Shown piece by piece: positions 10,494 to 21,098 of a stretch of 64,000 bases of DNA. The notes under the pieces were generated by a model. That model worked only from the letters and a program-made list of their open reading frames with translations, ran no database searches and was not told the DNA's origin. Each line of letters begins with the position of its first letter. Positions within the stretch are counted from its first letter, which is position 1. Both the position numbers and the translations under genes were made by a program. Source of the DNA: Roseateles saccharophilus (GTDB lineage: Bacteria > Pseudomonadota > Gammaproteobacteria > Burkholderiales > Burkholderiaceae_C); NCBI RefSeq assembly GCF_004342485.1, contig NZ_SMBU01000013.1, positions 1-64,000 of the forward strand, given 5' to 3'.

Positions 10494-13400
10494 GTGAACC
10501 ACCCCCGCCGCACCGCCATTTCAATTGCCGCCGCCCAGGCCGCGCTGCTCTGCAGCAGCCTGGCCCTGGCCCAGACGGCCCCCGCGCCCGACGCACCTGC
10601 ATCCGCCCCCGAGGCCAAGGCGCAGAAGATCGAGACCGTCGTCGTCAGCGGCCGCCGCGCGGCGCTGCAGTCGGCGCAGAAGATCAAGCAGGATTCCGAC
10701 GAGATCGTCGACTCGGTCAATGCCGACGACATCGGCAAGCTGCCCGACCACTCCGTCACCGAGGTGCTGCAGCGCATCTTCGGCGTGACCATCGACCGCA
10801 CGATGGCCAAGGGCGACCCCGAGCACTACTCGGTGGAAGGCTCGGGCGTGAACATCCGTGGCCTGTCCTATGTGCGCTCCGAGGTGAACGGCCGCGACAC
10901 CTTCTCCGCCAACGGCGGCCGCGCGCTGAACTTCGAGGACGTGCCGCCCGAGCTGATGGCCGGCGTGGACGTCTACAAGAACCCGTCGGCCTCGCAGGTC
11001 GAGGGCGCCGTCGGCGGCCTCGTGAACCTGCGCACCGCCCTGCCCTTCGACTACGCCGGCTTCAAGGGCGCACTGACCGTCGGCGGCAACTACAACCAGC
11101 TGCAGGGCAAGTCCAGCCCGGCCGTCTCGGGGCTGCTGTCCAACCGCTGGAAGACCGATGCCGGCGAGTTCGGCGCGCTGCTGAGCCTGGCGCACAACAA
11201 GACGACGACGCGCACCGACCTCTGGCAGGTCGAGCCCTACTACAACATCGACGGCACGCACTGGGTTCCCAAGGGCGCACAGTGGCGCGACTCCAATTTC
11301 GACCGCAACCGCGATGGCATCTACGGCGCGCTGCAGTGGAAGAAGGACGACGTCAGCAGCTCGCTGACCTATTTCCAATCCAAGTACCGCATGCACTGGG
11401 ACGAGAACGCGCTGTTTGCCCAGTCCACGCCCTTCAATCTGCAGGTCTCTCCCGGTGCCACCTACGGCGCCAATAGCCAGTTGCTCAAGGGCACGCTGAC
11501 CGACACCGCCGACAGCGGCATCGCCTTCGGCGCCGATACGCGCTATATGACGCGCGACTCCAAGACCCGCGACCTGGGCTGGAACCTGAAGTGGCGTGCC
11601 AACGACCGCTGGAGCTTCAGCACCGATGTGCAGCTCGTGAAGTCCACGACCAGCGCACTGGACTCCACCGTCGCCACCGGCCTGATCATGCCCAAGGAGA
11701 CGCTGGACCTGTCGGGCTCCATCCCGCGCGTCACCTTCGACGCCTCCGACCTGGCTGCACTCCAGGACAAGAGCAACTACTTCTGGGCGTTCACGATGGA
11801 ACACCAGGACCAGAGCAAGGCCGACTCCAAGGTCTGGCGCGCCGACGGCAAGTTCAACTTCGACAGCGCGGTGCTGCAGGACCTGCAGTTCGGCATCCGC
11901 ATGACCGACGCCAACGCGACCACCGTCAACTCCTCGCCGAGCTACCACTGGTCGCCCATCACTCAGCCCTGGGCGAGCTGGCTCTACGGCGGCAATCTCG
12001 CGCGCCTGAGCGACCCGCGCTTCAACGCGGGGGTCACGCAGCACCAGTTCAAGAACTTCTTCGGCGGCCAGAACGTGCCGAGCATCTACGTGCCCAGCGT
12101 GTCGCTGGCCCAGGGCTTCCCGGCCAGCTACGCCACGCTGCACAGCTACCCCGAGGCCCTGTGCGCCGCCGCCAACGGCGCCAACGCCTGGCAATGCACG
12201 CAGACCTGGGCGGGCGAAGCCTGGACGCCGGCCACCTTCGGCAGCGACCCCGAGGGCACCAATGCCCAGCACGAGAAAACCCAGGCCGCCTATGGCCAGC
12301 TGCGCTTCGGCTGGGAGGACCAGCCCATGCCGGTGGACGGCAATGTCGGCCTGCGCGTCGTTCGCACCGACATGAAGGCCAACGGCTACATGGTCTTCAC
12401 GAACAACGCGCCGACCCTGAAAGCGGGCGAGACCCTGGGCGGCGTGGCCATCCCCGGCGTGGCCGCATTCTCCAAGGCCATCGACGCCGGCCAGGTCTAC
12501 ACCGACGTGCTGCCCAGCCTGAACCTGCGCCTGAAGGCCAGCGACCAGCTGCAGTTCCGCCTCGCGGCGGCCCAGGCCATGTCGCGCCCGGACTTCTCGC
12601 AGCTGCAGGCCTATACCTCGCTGTCGCTGGACACTCAGAAGCACACCGTCGGCAACACCATCGTCATCGACAGCGTCTCGCTGAGCGGCACGGCCGACGG
12701 CAACCCCATGCTCAAGCCCGTCAAGAGCAACCAGCTGGACCTGACCGGCGAGTGGTATTTCGCCAAGACCGGCTCGCTGACCCTGGCCCTGTTCGACAAG
12801 GAGCTGAAGGACATCATCGTCAACCAGTCCTCCACCGTGGCGCTCAAGGACGGCAACGGCACGCCGGTCAACTTCACGGTGACCTCGCCCGTCAACGGCG
12901 CCAAGGGCCACGCCCGCGGCTTCGAGATCGCCTTCCAGCGCTATTTCGACATGTTCCCGGGCTGGATGTCGGGCTTCGGCGTGCAGGCCAACTACACCTA
13001 TGTGAACAGCGCCACCACACCCTACAACCCGGTCAAGAGCGCCTACTGCGCCGGCACCAGCACCGGCGCCGACAACCTCAACCTGAACATCAACGGCTGC
13101 GACACCGACGGCCACACCTTCGGCAACCTGCCGCTGGTGAACCTGTCGAAGAATTCCTACAACTTCGCGCTGCTCTACGACTACGCCCAGTTCTCGGCCC
13201 GCCTGGCCTACAGCTGGCGCTCCAAGTACCTGCAGGCCGTCAGCGCCAACGGCACCCACAACGGCGACGGCCGGTTGCCGGACGGCACCCAGGTGGCCTA
13301 TGCCCTGCCGACCTGGAGCGACGCCTACGGCCAGCTCGATGCCGGCGTCACCTACCGCGTCAACGACCACTTCAGCCTCAGCCTGGAAGGGCAGAACCTG

Positions 13401-13508
13401 AACAACGCGCTGGCGCGGCAGCTGATGCAGCAGCAGATCGGCTTCATGACCCGCGGCGTGAACTACACGGGCCGCCGCTACACCGTGCAGGCCAGCTACT
13501 CTTTCTGA
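10494..13508 (+). CDS. TonB-dependent outer-membrane receptor (TonB-Xanth-Caul type)
   Basis: The 1004-residue protein starts at GTG 10494 after a strong GAGAGGAG site. It has a signal peptide ending near residue 26 (LALAQ), a TonB-box-like stretch ETVVVSGRR at about 48-56, a plug domain (DIGKLPDHSVTEVLQRIFGV, VNIRGLSYV) and a large barrel ending in YTVQASYSF with the outer-membrane C-terminal Phe. Length and plug resemble proteobacterial carbohydrate receptors. No SusD partner is present, as usual outside Bacteroidetes. Context points to xyloglucan oligosaccharide uptake. A hairpin follows the stop codon. Confidence 0.95.
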   Translation: MNHPRRTAISIAAAQAALLCSSLALAQTAPAPDAPASAPEAKAQKIETVVVSGRRAALQSAQKIKQDSDEIVDSVNADDIGKLPDHSVTEVLQRIFGVTIDRTMAKGDPEHYSVEGSGVNIRGLSYVRSEVNGRDTFSANGGRALNFEDVPPELMAGVDVYKNPSASQVEGAVGGLVNLRTALPFDYAGFKGALTVGGNYNQLQGKSSPAVSGLLSNRWKTDAGEFGALLSLAHNKTTTRTDLWQVEPYYNIDGTHWVPKGAQWRDSNFDRNRDGIYGALQWKKDDVSSSLTYFQSKYRMHWDENALFAQSTPFNLQVSPGATYGANSQLLKGTLTDTADSGIAFGADTRYMTRDSKTRDLGWNLKWRANDRWSFSTDVQLVKSTTSALDSTVATGLIMPKETLDLSGSIPRVTFDASDLAALQDKSNYFWAFTMEHQDQSKADSKVWRADGKFNFDSAVLQDLQFGIRMTDANATTVNSSPSYHWSPITQPWASWLYGGNLARLSDPRFNAGVTQHQFKNFFGGQNVPSIYVPSVSLAQGFPASYATLHSYPEALCAAANGANAWQCTQTWAGEAWTPATFGSDPEGTNAQHEKTQAAYGQLRFGWEDQPMPVDGNVGLRVVRTDMKANGYMVFTNNAPTLKAGETLGGVAIPGVAAFSKAIDAGQVYTDVLPSLNLRLKASDQLQFRLAAAQAMSRPDFSQLQAYTSLSLDTQKHTVGNTIVIDSVSLSGTADGNPMLKPVKSNQLDLTGEWYFAKTGSLTLALFDKELKDIIVNQSSTVALKDGNGTPVNFTVTSPVNGAKGHARGFEIAFQRYFDMFPGWMSGFGVQANYTYVNSATTPYNPVKSAYCAGTSTGADNLNLNINGCDTDGHTFGNLPLVNLSKNSYNFALLYDYAQFSARLAYSWRSKYLQAVSANGTHNGDGRLPDGTQVAYALPTWSDAYGQLDAGVTYRVNDHFSLSLEGQNLNNALARQLMQQQIGFMTRGVNYTGRRYTVQASYSF

Positions 13509-13520
13509 CGCCGGCACTCG

Positions 13521-13554
13521 CCCGGCGGTCCTGGCGGGCCGCCGGGCCTTCTTT
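13521..13554 (+). terminator. Hairpin with T-rich tail after the TonB receptor
   Basis: CCCGGCGG (13521-13528) pairs perfectly with CCGCCGGG (13539-13546) and is followed by CCTTCTTT. It sits between the receptor stop and GH35. It could be a partial terminator giving more receptor than enzyme transcript, or an mRNA-stabilising end. The T tract is imperfect, so read-through is likely. Confidence 0.6.
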
Positions 13555-13572
13555 GCGCAAACCGAGTTCCCG

Positions 13573-15210
13573 ATGAAGAAGCGACTCCTGCTCGCAGCCG
13601 CCCTGGCCTGCGTGTTCACCGCGCAGGCCACCACGGCCGCCGACCTGCCCCGCCTCGTCGAGCGCGACGGCCGCCACGCGCTGCTGGTGGACGGCAAGCC
13701 CTTCCTGATGCTGGGCGCCCAGGTGCACAACTCCAGCAACTACGCCGAGGCGCTCAAGTCCGTCTGGCCGGCCGTGGCCGACGTGCGCGCCAACACCGTC
13801 CTCGTACCGGTGGCCTGGGAGCAGGTCGAGCCCGAGGAGGGGCGTTTCGACTTCGGCTTCGTCGACACGCTGGTGAAGCAGGCACGCGAGCACGGCAAGC
13901 ATGTCGTGCTGCTGTGGTTCGCGACCTGGAAGAACACCAGCCCCCAATACACGCCCGCCTGGGTCAAGCTCGACACGCGGCGCTTCCCGGCGATGCGCGA
14001 CCGCGAGGGCCAGGCCAGCTACTGCCTCAGCCCCTTCGGCGCCGAGACGCTGAAGGCCGACAAACGCGCCTTCGTCGCGCTGATGACGCACCTGAAGCAG
14101 CTCGACGCCGACAAGCACACCGTGCTGATGGTGCAGGTGGAGAACGAGGTCGGCACCTATGGCCTGGTGCGCGACTTCGGCAAGGAGGCGCAGGCCGCCT
14201 TCGAGCAGGACGTGCCGGCCGCCGTGCTCGCCCACAAGAAGCCCGTGGCTGCCGCGACCGGCAGCTGGCGCGCCGTCTACGGCGACTATGCCGACGAATA
14301 CTTCCACGCCTGGGCCATCGCCCGCTACATCGGTGACATCGCCGCGGCCGGCCGCGCCGTCTACGACCTGCCGATGTACGTCAACAACGCGCTGCGCAAC
14401 CCGCTGGAGCAGCCGCCCAGGCCCTGGAACAAGGACTTCGCCAGCGGCGGCCCGACGCACGACGTCATAGCCATCTACAAGGCCGCCGCGCCCGCCCTCG
14501 ACATCGTCGGGCCCGACATCTACAACGCCGAATCCGCCCAGGTGAACGCCAACCTCGGCCTCTTCCAGCGCGCCGACAACGCGCTGTGGGTGCCCGAGAT
14601 CAGCAACAAGGCGATCTATGGCCGCTACCTCTACGCCATCCTCGGCAGGGGCGCCATTGGCGTGTCGCCCTTCGGCATCGACTACTTCAACTACAGCAAC
14701 CACCCACTGGGCACTGCGGCCGTGGACAAGTCGCTGACCGAGCCCTTCGAGCGCGTCTACCGCATGTTCGGCCCCATCCAGCGCCAATGGGCGCAATGGG
14801 CCTTCGAGGGCCGCACGCGCGGCGCCGCCGAGGGCGACGACCGCAAGCCGCAGACGCTGGAATTCCCCGGCTGGGTGGCGAAGCTGAGCTACCGCGAGTG
14901 GCGCTTCGGCGAGAGCAGCTGGGGCGGCGAGTTCGCGTCGCCGCCACCCGGCACCGAGAAGCCCGGAGGCGGCGTCGCCATTGCGCAGATCGGCGCCGAC
15001 GAGTTCCTCGTCATCGGCCAGACCACCCGAGTGCGCATGGAGGCCGCGCCCGGCAGCAGCGGCATCATGCTGCGCGCCGAGCAGGGCCACTTCGACGCCC
15101 AGGGCCGCTGGCAGATGGAGCGGGTCTGGAACGGGGACCAGGTCGACTACGGCCTGAACCTGCCGAACGAGCCCGTGATGCTGAAGCTCACGATGGGGCA
15201 TCCGAAGTGA
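13573..15210 (+). CDS. GH35 beta-galactosidase (Bgl35A-like), exported
   Basis: The 545-residue protein has a signal peptide of about 22 residues ([19 protein letters not shown]). The catalytic acid is E192 in [11 protein letters not shown] and the nucleophile is E342 in WVPEISNK. Overall layout resembles the Cellvibrio xyloglucan-specific Bgl35A, with a DUF5597-like C-terminal part. It would remove terminal beta-galactose from xyloglucan side chains, probably in the periplasm. It shares one base with GH74 downstream. The ribosome-binding site is weak. Confidence 0.92.
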   Translation: MKKRLLLAAALACVFTAQATTAADLPRLVERDGRHALLVDGKPFLMLGAQVHNSSNYAEALKSVWPAVADVRANTVLVPVAWEQVEPEEGRFDFGFVDTLVKQAREHGKHVVLLWFATWKNTSPQYTPAWVKLDTRRFPAMRDREGQASYCLSPFGAETLKADKRAFVALMTHLKQLDADKHTVLMVQVENEVGTYGLVRDFGKEAQAAFEQDVPAAVLAHKKPVAAATGSWRAVYGDYADEYFHAWAIARYIGDIAAAGRAVYDLPMYVNNALRNPLEQPPRPWNKDFASGGPTHDVIAIYKAAAPALDIVGPDIYNAESAQVNANLGLFQRADNALWVPEISNKAIYGRYLYAILGRGAIGVSPFGIDYFNYSNHPLGTAAVDKSLTEPFERVYRMFGPIQRQWAQWAFEGRTRGAAEGDDRKPQTLEFPGWVAKLSYREWRFGESSWGGEFASPPPGTEKPGGGVAIAQIGADEFLVIGQTTRVRMEAAPGSSGIMLRAEQGHFDAQGRWQMERVWNGDQVDYGLNLPNEPVMLKLTMGHPK

Positions 15211-17402
15211 TGCGCCGCCGCCACCTGCTGCAGGCCGCCGGCCTGCTGGCCACGCTGCCCGCCTGGGGCGCCGAAAGCGCCCCTGCCTACGACTGGCGCA
15301 GCCTCACGTTCGGCGCCGGCGGCTTCATCGACGGCTTCGTCTTCCACCCGCGCGAAAAGGGCCTGCTCTACTGCCGCACCGACATCGGCGGCGCCTACCG
15401 CTTCGATCCGGCCGGCAAACGCTGGCTGCCGCTGCTGGACCATCTCTCCAAGGCCGACGCCGACCTGATGGGCGTGCTCAGCCTCGCGGTGGACCCGAGC
15501 GACGCCAACCGCGTCTATGCCGCCTGCGGCCTCTACACCAGTCAATGGGCACGCACGGCGGCCCTGCTCGCATCCACCGACCGCGGCGCGACGTGGACCG
15601 TGCACGAGCTCGGCCTCAAGCTGCTGGGCAACGGCCCCGGCCGCGGCTCGGGCGAGCGCCTGCAGGTGGACCCGAACCGGCCCGAGCGCCTGCTGCTCGG
15701 CAGCTCGCAGGACGGCCTGCTGCAAAGCACCGACCGCGGCCAGCATTTCAGCGCCCTGGGCGGCTTCCCGGCCCGGCATGTGTCCCTGGTGCTGTTCGAC
15801 GCCAGCAGCGGCCAGGCCGGCCAGGGCTCGCGCACCGTCTACGTGGGCAGCCACGACCAGCCCGGCCTCTTCGTCTCCCACGACGCCGGCCAGAGCTTCA
15901 CGCGCATCGCCGAGCTGCCCGCCCAGGCACCGCAGCGCGCGGCCTTCGGCGCGGACGGCGCGCTCTATGTGACCCTCGCCGCCGGCGCGGCCGGCGAAGT
16001 CGTCAACCCCAGCTATGCCAAGACCGGCAGCGTCTGGCGCCGCAGGCCCGACGGCCGCTGGCAGGACATCACGCCCGCCAGGCCGACCGCCGCCCAGCCC
16101 TTCGGCTATTCCGGCCTCGACGTGGACGCGCAGCGCCCCGGCCGCCTCGTCGTGTCCACCATCGAGCGCTGGAGCGGCGGCGACGAGATCTTCATCTCCG
16201 ACGACGCCGGCGCCAGCTGGGCGCCGCTGAGCCCACGCTCGCGCTTCGACGATGGCCGCCACCCCTGGCTGCAGGCCTACCAGCGCAAGCAGCCCCACGC
16301 CCTCGGCCACTGGCTGGCCGACATCAAGATCGACCCGCACGACGGCAATCACGCCCTCTACGGCACCGGCTACGGCCTGTGGATGACGCAGGACCTCGGC
16401 GCCGCCCAGGTGCACTGGGACTTCAGGGTCGAGAACATCGAGGAGACGGCCACCCTCGGCCTCGAGAGCCCCTCGGGTGGCGCCTCGCTGCTGGCCGCGA
16501 TGGGCGACGTGGCGGGCGCCGCCTGGGACGACCTGACGCAAGGCCCCAAGGCCGGCCTCTTCCTGCCGGCCGGCGAGACCTGCCGCGCCGTCGCCTTCGC
16601 CGAACTCAAGCCCGCCGTCCTCGCGCGCACATCCGACATGGCGGCCAACGGCGGCTACTGGTCGCCCGACGGCGGTGCCAGCTGGCGGCCCTTCGGCCCC
16701 TCGCCGTCGCGCGCAGCCAAGACACCCGAGGGCTGGCGCGCGTCCACCGGCCAGGTCGCCGTGTCGGCCCAGGGCGGCTTCTTCCTGTGGGTGCCGGAGA
16801 AGCAGCCGGCGCTGTTCTCGCGCGACCACGGCAAGACCTGGACCCAGAGCCAGGGCTGGCCCGCCGAGCGCGACATCGTGCTCAGCCCCGTGGCCGACCG
16901 CGCCGTCGAAGGCGCCTTCTATGTGCACGACCGCGCCAACGGCCGCATCCTCGTCAGCATCGACGGCGGCGCCAGCTTCCAGCCCGGCATCACCGGCCTG
17001 CCCAGGCTGGAGACCTGGCAGGGCGCCCAGCTCGTCTGCGCGCCGGGCCAGCCGCGCGACCTGTGGCTGGCCCTGCCCGACGGGCTGATGCACTTCCCCG
17101 GCATGGACGCGCGAGCCAAGACCATGCCCGGCGTCGTCGAGCCCTGGCGCGTGGCCGTGGGCAAGGCGGCCGAAGGCGCGAGCTATCACGCGGTCTATCT
17201 GTGGGGCCGGGTGCTGGTCAACGGCGACCCGACGGAAGGCCTGTTCCGCTCCATCGACGCCGGATCGAGCTGGCAGCGCATCAACGACGACCGCCACCGC
17301 TACGGGCGGCTCAACGCGATGGCCGCCGACCCACTGGAGTTCGGTGTCGTCTACGTCGCGCCCGAGGGCCGCGGCGTCGTCATCGGCAAGCCGCGCGCAT
17401 GA
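15210..17402 (+). CDS. GH74 xyloglucanase, exported, Tat-like signal
   Basis: The 730-residue protein starts at the ATG overlapping the GH35 stop. The signal region [20 protein letters not shown] resembles a twin-arginine signal. The two seven-bladed propeller halves show repeated STDRG, SHDAG and SDDAG Asp-box-like motifs. Probable catalytic aspartates are D58 in [10 protein letters not shown] and D371 in [12 protein letters not shown], equivalent to the two catalytic Asp of GH74 enzymes. The family hydrolyses the xyloglucan backbone (endo or oligosaccharide-reducing-end type). This is the most substrate-specific enzyme of the locus and fixes its target as xyloglucan. Confidence 0.94.
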   Translation: MRRRHLLQAAGLLATLPAWGAESAPAYDWRSLTFGAGGFIDGFVFHPREKGLLYCRTDIGGAYRFDPAGKRWLPLLDHLSKADADLMGVLSLAVDPSDANRVYAACGLYTSQWARTAALLASTDRGATWTVHELGLKLLGNGPGRGSGERLQVDPNRPERLLLGSSQDGLLQSTDRGQHFSALGGFPARHVSLVLFDASSGQAGQGSRTVYVGSHDQPGLFVSHDAGQSFTRIAELPAQAPQRAAFGADGALYVTLAAGAAGEVVNPSYAKTGSVWRRRPDGRWQDITPARPTAAQPFGYSGLDVDAQRPGRLVVSTIERWSGGDEIFISDDAGASWAPLSPRSRFDDGRHPWLQAYQRKQPHALGHWLADIKIDPHDGNHALYGTGYGLWMTQDLGAAQVHWDFRVENIEETATLGLESPSGGASLLAAMGDVAGAAWDDLTQGPKAGLFLPAGETCRAVAFAELKPAVLARTSDMAANGGYWSPDGGASWRPFGPSPSRAAKTPEGWRASTGQVAVSAQGGFFLWVPEKQPALFSRDHGKTWTQSQGWPAERDIVLSPVADRAVEGAFYVHDRANGRILVSIDGGASFQPGITGLPRLETWQGAQLVCAPGQPRDLWLALPDGLMHFPGMDARAKTMPGVVEPWRVAVGKAAEGASYHAVYLWGRVLVNGDPTEGLFRSIDAGSSWQRINDDRHRYGRLNAMAADPLEFGVVYVAPEGRGVVIGKPRA

Positions 17403-19678
17403 AGCGTTTCCTGCTCGCGCTGTGCATCGCCGTCTCGCTGCCGCTCCAGGCCGCCGAGTCGGTGCTGCACTACGACCGGCCCGCGCCCGACACGGCCCAA
17501 GGCTGGGAGCAGCAAGCATTACCCATCGGCAACGGGCGCCTGGGCGCGATGCTGTTCGGCCAGGTCGCGCGCGACCGGCTGCAGTTCAACGACATCACGC
17601 TGTGGACCGGCGACACGCAGCAGATGGGCGCCTACCAGCCCTTCGGCGATGTGCTGCTGACGCTGGACGGCGCCGACGCGCCGGTCAGCGACTACCGCCG
17701 CGAGCTGGACATCGGCCGCGCGCTGAACCGCCTGAGCTACACGCAGGCCGGCGTGCGCTTCACGCGCGAGGTCATTGCCAGCCACCCCGCGCAGGTCATC
17801 GCGTGGCGGCTGACGGCCGACCAGCCCGGCCGCTACAGCGGCCGCATCGCGCTGACCGACCGCCACGGCGCGGCGCTCGGCGTGGCCCGGCAATCGCTGG
17901 CCGCCGCGGGCACGCTGCCCAACGGCCTGGCCTACGCCAGCCAGCTGCGCGTGCTGAACGACGGCGGCAGCGTCACGGCCGACGGCAACACGCTGGTGTT
18001 CCACGGCGTCGACGCGCTGACCCTCATCCTCGGCGCCGACACCAGCTATGCCGACGGCCAGCCGCCGCTGCCGCGCGTGCAGGCCCAGGTCGCCGCGGCC
18101 AAGCCCTGGCCGCAGCTGCAGGCCGAGCACGAGCGCGACGTGCAGGCGCTGCTGGGCCGCGTGCAGCTGGACCTCGGCGCCAGCCCGGCCGAGCGCCGCG
18201 CGCTGACGACCGATGCGCGCCTGGCCGCCTACACGCAGCACGGCGGCGACCCCGAGCTGGAGGCGCTGTATTTCCAGTTCGGCCGCTACCTGCTCGTCAG
18301 CAGCTCGCGCGACTCGCTGCCCGCCAACCTGCAGGGCCTGTGGAACGACAGCCCCACGCCGCCGTGGAACAGCGACTACCACTCCAACATCAATCTGCAG
18401 ATGAACTACTGGCCGGCCGAGCCGACCCACCTGGCCGAGGCCGCGCGGCCCCTGCATCGCTTCGTGCAGCGCCTGATCCCCGCATGGCGCCGCGCCGTCA
18501 GCGAACGCGCCTCGCTCGCGCTGAAAGACCCCAAGGCCCTGCCCGCTGAAACCCCGCCCTGGGACAAGTCCGTGCAGCCGCCGGCCGAGACCTTCCTCGC
18601 CGCGGCGGGCAGGCCGGTACGCGGCTGGGCGCTGCGCACCGAGACCAACCCCTTCGGTGCGCTGGGCTATCTGTGGAACATGACGGGCAATGCCTGGTAT
18701 GCCCGTCACTTCTGGGAGCACTACGCCTTCACGCAGGACCGCGACTTCCTGCGCGACGAGGCCTGGCCGGTGCTGAAGGAGGTCGGCGAGTTCTGGGAAG
18801 ACCGACTCAAGGAGGCGCCCGATGGCCGCCTCGTCGCACCCAACGGCTGGTCGCCCGAGCATGGCCCCATCCAGGACGGCGTGAGCTACGACCAGCAGAT
18901 CCTGTGGGACCTGTTCGACAACATCGCGCAGGCGGCCGACGTCCTCGGCGACCAGGCCGCGCACGACCACGCCGCCGCGCTGCGCGACCGGCTCGCGGCC
19001 CCGCACGTTGGCAGCTGGGGCCAGCTGCTGGAGTGGCGAGACGAGCTGAAGGACCCGCTGCTCGACACGCCGCGCGACACCCACCGCCATGTGTCCCATC
19101 TGTTCGCCCTCTTTCCCGGTCGCCAGATCTCGCCGGCGCGCACGCCCGAGCTGGCTGCCGCCGCCCGCACGACATTGGCCGCGCGCGGCGACGTCAGCAC
19201 CGGCTGGTCCATGGCCTGGAAGATGGCCTACTGGGCACGGCTGCGTGACGGCGACCATGCCTACGAGCTGCTACGCGGCCTGCTGGCCCAGCCCGGCTCG
19301 CGTGCCGCACGCGGCGGCGCCGAGGTGAACCAGGGCGGCACCTATCCCAACCTCTTCGACACCCACCCGCCCTTCCAGATCGACGGCAATTTCGGCGCCA
19401 CCGCCGCCATCGCCGAGATGCTGCTGCAGTCGCAGGACGGCGTGATCGAGCTGCTGCCCGCGCTGCCGGCGGCCTGGCCGGCAGGCTCGGTCAGGGGCCT
19501 GCGCGCACGCGGCGGCTTCGAGGTCGACATGGCCTGGGCCGGCGGCAGGCCGACGAGCGCCACCGTGCGCTCGGTGGCCGGCGCGGGCGGCGGTGTCGTC
19601 CGCTTCGGCACGCACCTCATCGAGCTCAGGCTCCAACCCGGCCAGCAGCGTTCGCTGTCGGCCAAGGACTTCGAATGA
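17399..19678 (+). CDS. GH95 alpha-L-fucosidase (Afc95A-like), exported
   Basis: The 759-residue protein has a signal peptide ([21 protein letters not shown]). GH95 catalytic residues are visible: N330 and N332 in [14 protein letters not shown]487 in GWSPEHGP, and D662 in [11 protein letters not shown]. The family removes alpha-1,2-fucose by inversion, or alpha-galactose in some members. Fucosylated xyloglucan side chains are the expected substrate. It overlaps GH74 by four bases at the start and the SGNH gene by four at the end. No fucose catabolic gene is in the window. Confidence 0.94.
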   Translation: MKRFLLALCIAVSLPLQAAESVLHYDRPAPDTAQGWEQQALPIGNGRLGAMLFGQVARDRLQFNDITLWTGDTQQMGAYQPFGDVLLTLDGADAPVSDYRRELDIGRALNRLSYTQAGVRFTREVIASHPAQVIAWRLTADQPGRYSGRIALTDRHGAALGVARQSLAAAGTLPNGLAYASQLRVLNDGGSVTADGNTLVFHGVDALTLILGADTSYADGQPPLPRVQAQVAAAKPWPQLQAEHERDVQALLGRVQLDLGASPAERRALTTDARLAAYTQHGGDPELEALYFQFGRYLLVSSSRDSLPANLQGLWNDSPTPPWNSDYHSNINLQMNYWPAEPTHLAEAARPLHRFVQRLIPAWRRAVSERASLALKDPKALPAETPPWDKSVQPPAETFLAAAGRPVRGWALRTETNPFGALGYLWNMTGNAWYARHFWEHYAFTQDRDFLRDEAWPVLKEVGEFWEDRLKEAPDGRLVAPNGWSPEHGPIQDGVSYDQQILWDLFDNIAQAADVLGDQAAHDHAAALRDRLAAPHVGSWGQLLEWRDELKDPLLDTPRDTHRHVSHLFALFPGRQISPARTPELAAAARTTLAARGDVSTGWSMAWKMAYWARLRDGDHAYELLRGLLAQPGSRAARGGAEVNQGGTYPNLFDTHPPFQIDGNFGATAAIAEMLLQSQDGVIELLPALPAAWPAGSVRGLRARGGFEVDMAWAGGRPTSATVRSVAGAGGGVVRFGTHLIELRLQPGQQRSLSAKDFE

Positions 19679-20931
19679 ACCGCTTCCTCGCACTCGCACT
19701 GGCGGCCCTGCTGCCGCTGTCGGCCCCGGCCCTGGACCTCGGCAAGGGCTGGCAAATCGCCGTCACCGACTTCGAGGGCGAAGCCCTGCTCGACACCGAC
19801 CGCGTGACCGTGCCCAAGCCCGCCAGCCCGCGCGTGCCCGACAGCCATGTCGCCGCGCGCCGCGGCAGCGACGGCGCGCTGACGCTGCAGTTCAGCAACT
19901 CCTGGATCGCGCAACTGCGCTGGCAAGGCGGCAAGCCGCTGGACCTGCGGCCCTATCTGGCCAACGGCACCGTCGAGTTCGACTTGCGCGTCATCGACCT
20001 CGCCCACGGCGGCATGAAGTTCAAGCTCGGCTGCGGCACCGACTGCGAGCGCAAGATCCCCTTCCTGTTCGCCGGCCGCGAACTGATCGGCAAGGGCCCG
20101 CAGCACATCAGCTTCGCGCTGAAATGCTTCTGGCGCGAGGGCGACGATTTCAGCGCTGTGCCGCTGCCCTTCACGCTCGAAGGCACGGGCAGCGGCGAGA
20201 TCGCGGTGAACCATCTGCGCCTGAACCGGCAGGGCAAGGCCACGACCGCCTGTCCCGACTACCGCAGCCAGTCCGTCACGCCCGAGCGGCTGCAGGAGTC
20301 CTGGGCCATGGACTGGTGGCTGCCGCGCCACGAGGCCAAGCTGGCCGAGGTCCGCGCCCACCGCGAGGCCGGCCGGCGCGTGGACCTCGTCTTCCTTGGC
20401 GACTCCATCACCCAGGGCTGGGAGAACGAGGGCAAGCAGGTCTGGGCGGAGCACTTCGCGAAGTACAACGCCGTGGCCCTGGGCTTCGGCGGCGACCGCA
20501 CCGAGAACCTGCTGTGGCGGCTGCAGCATGGCGAACTGGACGGCATGGCACCCAAGGCCGTCATCATGCTGATCGGCACCAACAACACCGGCGACCGGCT
20601 GGAAGACCCGGCGCTGACCATCGCCGGCATCAAGCGCAACCTCGACGAAGTCCGTCGGCGCCAACCGCAGGCCAAGGTGCTGCTGCTGGCCCTGTTCCCA
20701 CGCGGCGAGAAGCCCGACGACGTGACGCGCCGGCATAACGACAAGGTCAATGCGCTGCTGCCCGCGCTGGCCGACGGCCGCCAGGTCGTGTTCCTGGACA
20801 TCGGCCGCGCCCTCATGAACCCGGACGGCACGCTGTCCAAGGACATCCTGCCCGACTGGCTGCACCTCAGCCCGCAGGGCTACGACATCTGGGCCCGCAG
20901 CCTGGACGCAACTCTCACCCCCTGGCTCTGA
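19675..20931 (+). CDS. SGNH-family acetyl esterase with N-terminal beta-sandwich, exported
   Basis: The 418-residue protein has a signal peptide of about 19 residues. Residues about 20-190 look like the beta-sandwich (ExoP_C/galactose-binding-like) domain seen on some GH3 enzymes. The C-terminal SGNH hydrolase domain has S244 in [22 protein letters not shown] and the D394/H397 pair in [10 protein letters not shown]. The context suggests removal of O-acetyl groups from xyloglucan galactose. The exact ester specificity is not readable. Its stop codon is the first base pair region of the inverted-repeat element at 20931-21091. Confidence 0.85.
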   Translation: MNRFLALALAALLPLSAPALDLGKGWQIAVTDFEGEALLDTDRVTVPKPASPRVPDSHVAARRGSDGALTLQFSNSWIAQLRWQGGKPLDLRPYLANGTVEFDLRVIDLAHGGMKFKLGCGTDCERKIPFLFAGRELIGKGPQHISFALKCFWREGDDFSAVPLPFTLEGTGSGEIAVNHLRLNRQGKATTACPDYRSQSVTPERLQESWAMDWWLPRHEAKLAEVRAHREAGRRVDLVFLGDSITQGWENEGKQVWAEHFAKYNAVALGFGGDRTENLLWRLQHGELDGMAPKAVIMLIGTNNTGDRLEDPALTIAGIKRNLDEVRRRQPQAKVLLLALFPRGEKPDDVTRRHNDKVNALLPALADGRQVVFLDIGRALMNPDGTLSKDILPDWLHLSPQGYDIWARSLDATLTPWL

Positions 20932-21091
20932 GAAGGTGTGAACGAACCCCACACGCCCGCTCATCCCGCCGCAACGCCGCCACTCGGCGTTGCAAATGCT
21001 CGCCGTAGACCGAGCTACGGCTGCGCTTTGCGCCTTGATTGGCGACGCCGCGACGGCCTGCTCGGCCGCGCGGGGTCCATTCACACCTTCT
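20931..21091. repeat. 161-bp element with 12-bp terminal inverted repeats and internal hairpins
   Basis: The ends are perfect inverted repeats AGAAGGTGTGAA (20931-20942) and TTCACACCTTCT (21080-21091). Just inside, AACCCC and GGGGT continue the pairing imperfectly. Inside are perfect hairpins GCAACGCCG/CGGCGTTGC (20971-20993) and GCCGTAG/CTACGGC (21002-21021), then GCGC-TTT-GCGC and GGCC/GGCC stems. It fills the whole gap between the esterase and GH1. It looks like a non-coding mobile-type (MITE-like) or structured RNA element. Confidence 0.75.
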
Positions 21092-21098
21092 GACCTTC

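Noticed and set aside
10521-13739. Minus-strand frame of over 1000 residues opposite the TonB receptor
   Set aside because: Composition is typical of antisense GC-rich shadow frames; the plus strand has signal peptide, plug and barrel motifs.
21039-21098. TTG start for GH1 at 21039
   Set aside because: It would translate part of the inverted-repeat element; GH1 proteins usually begin near 21099.
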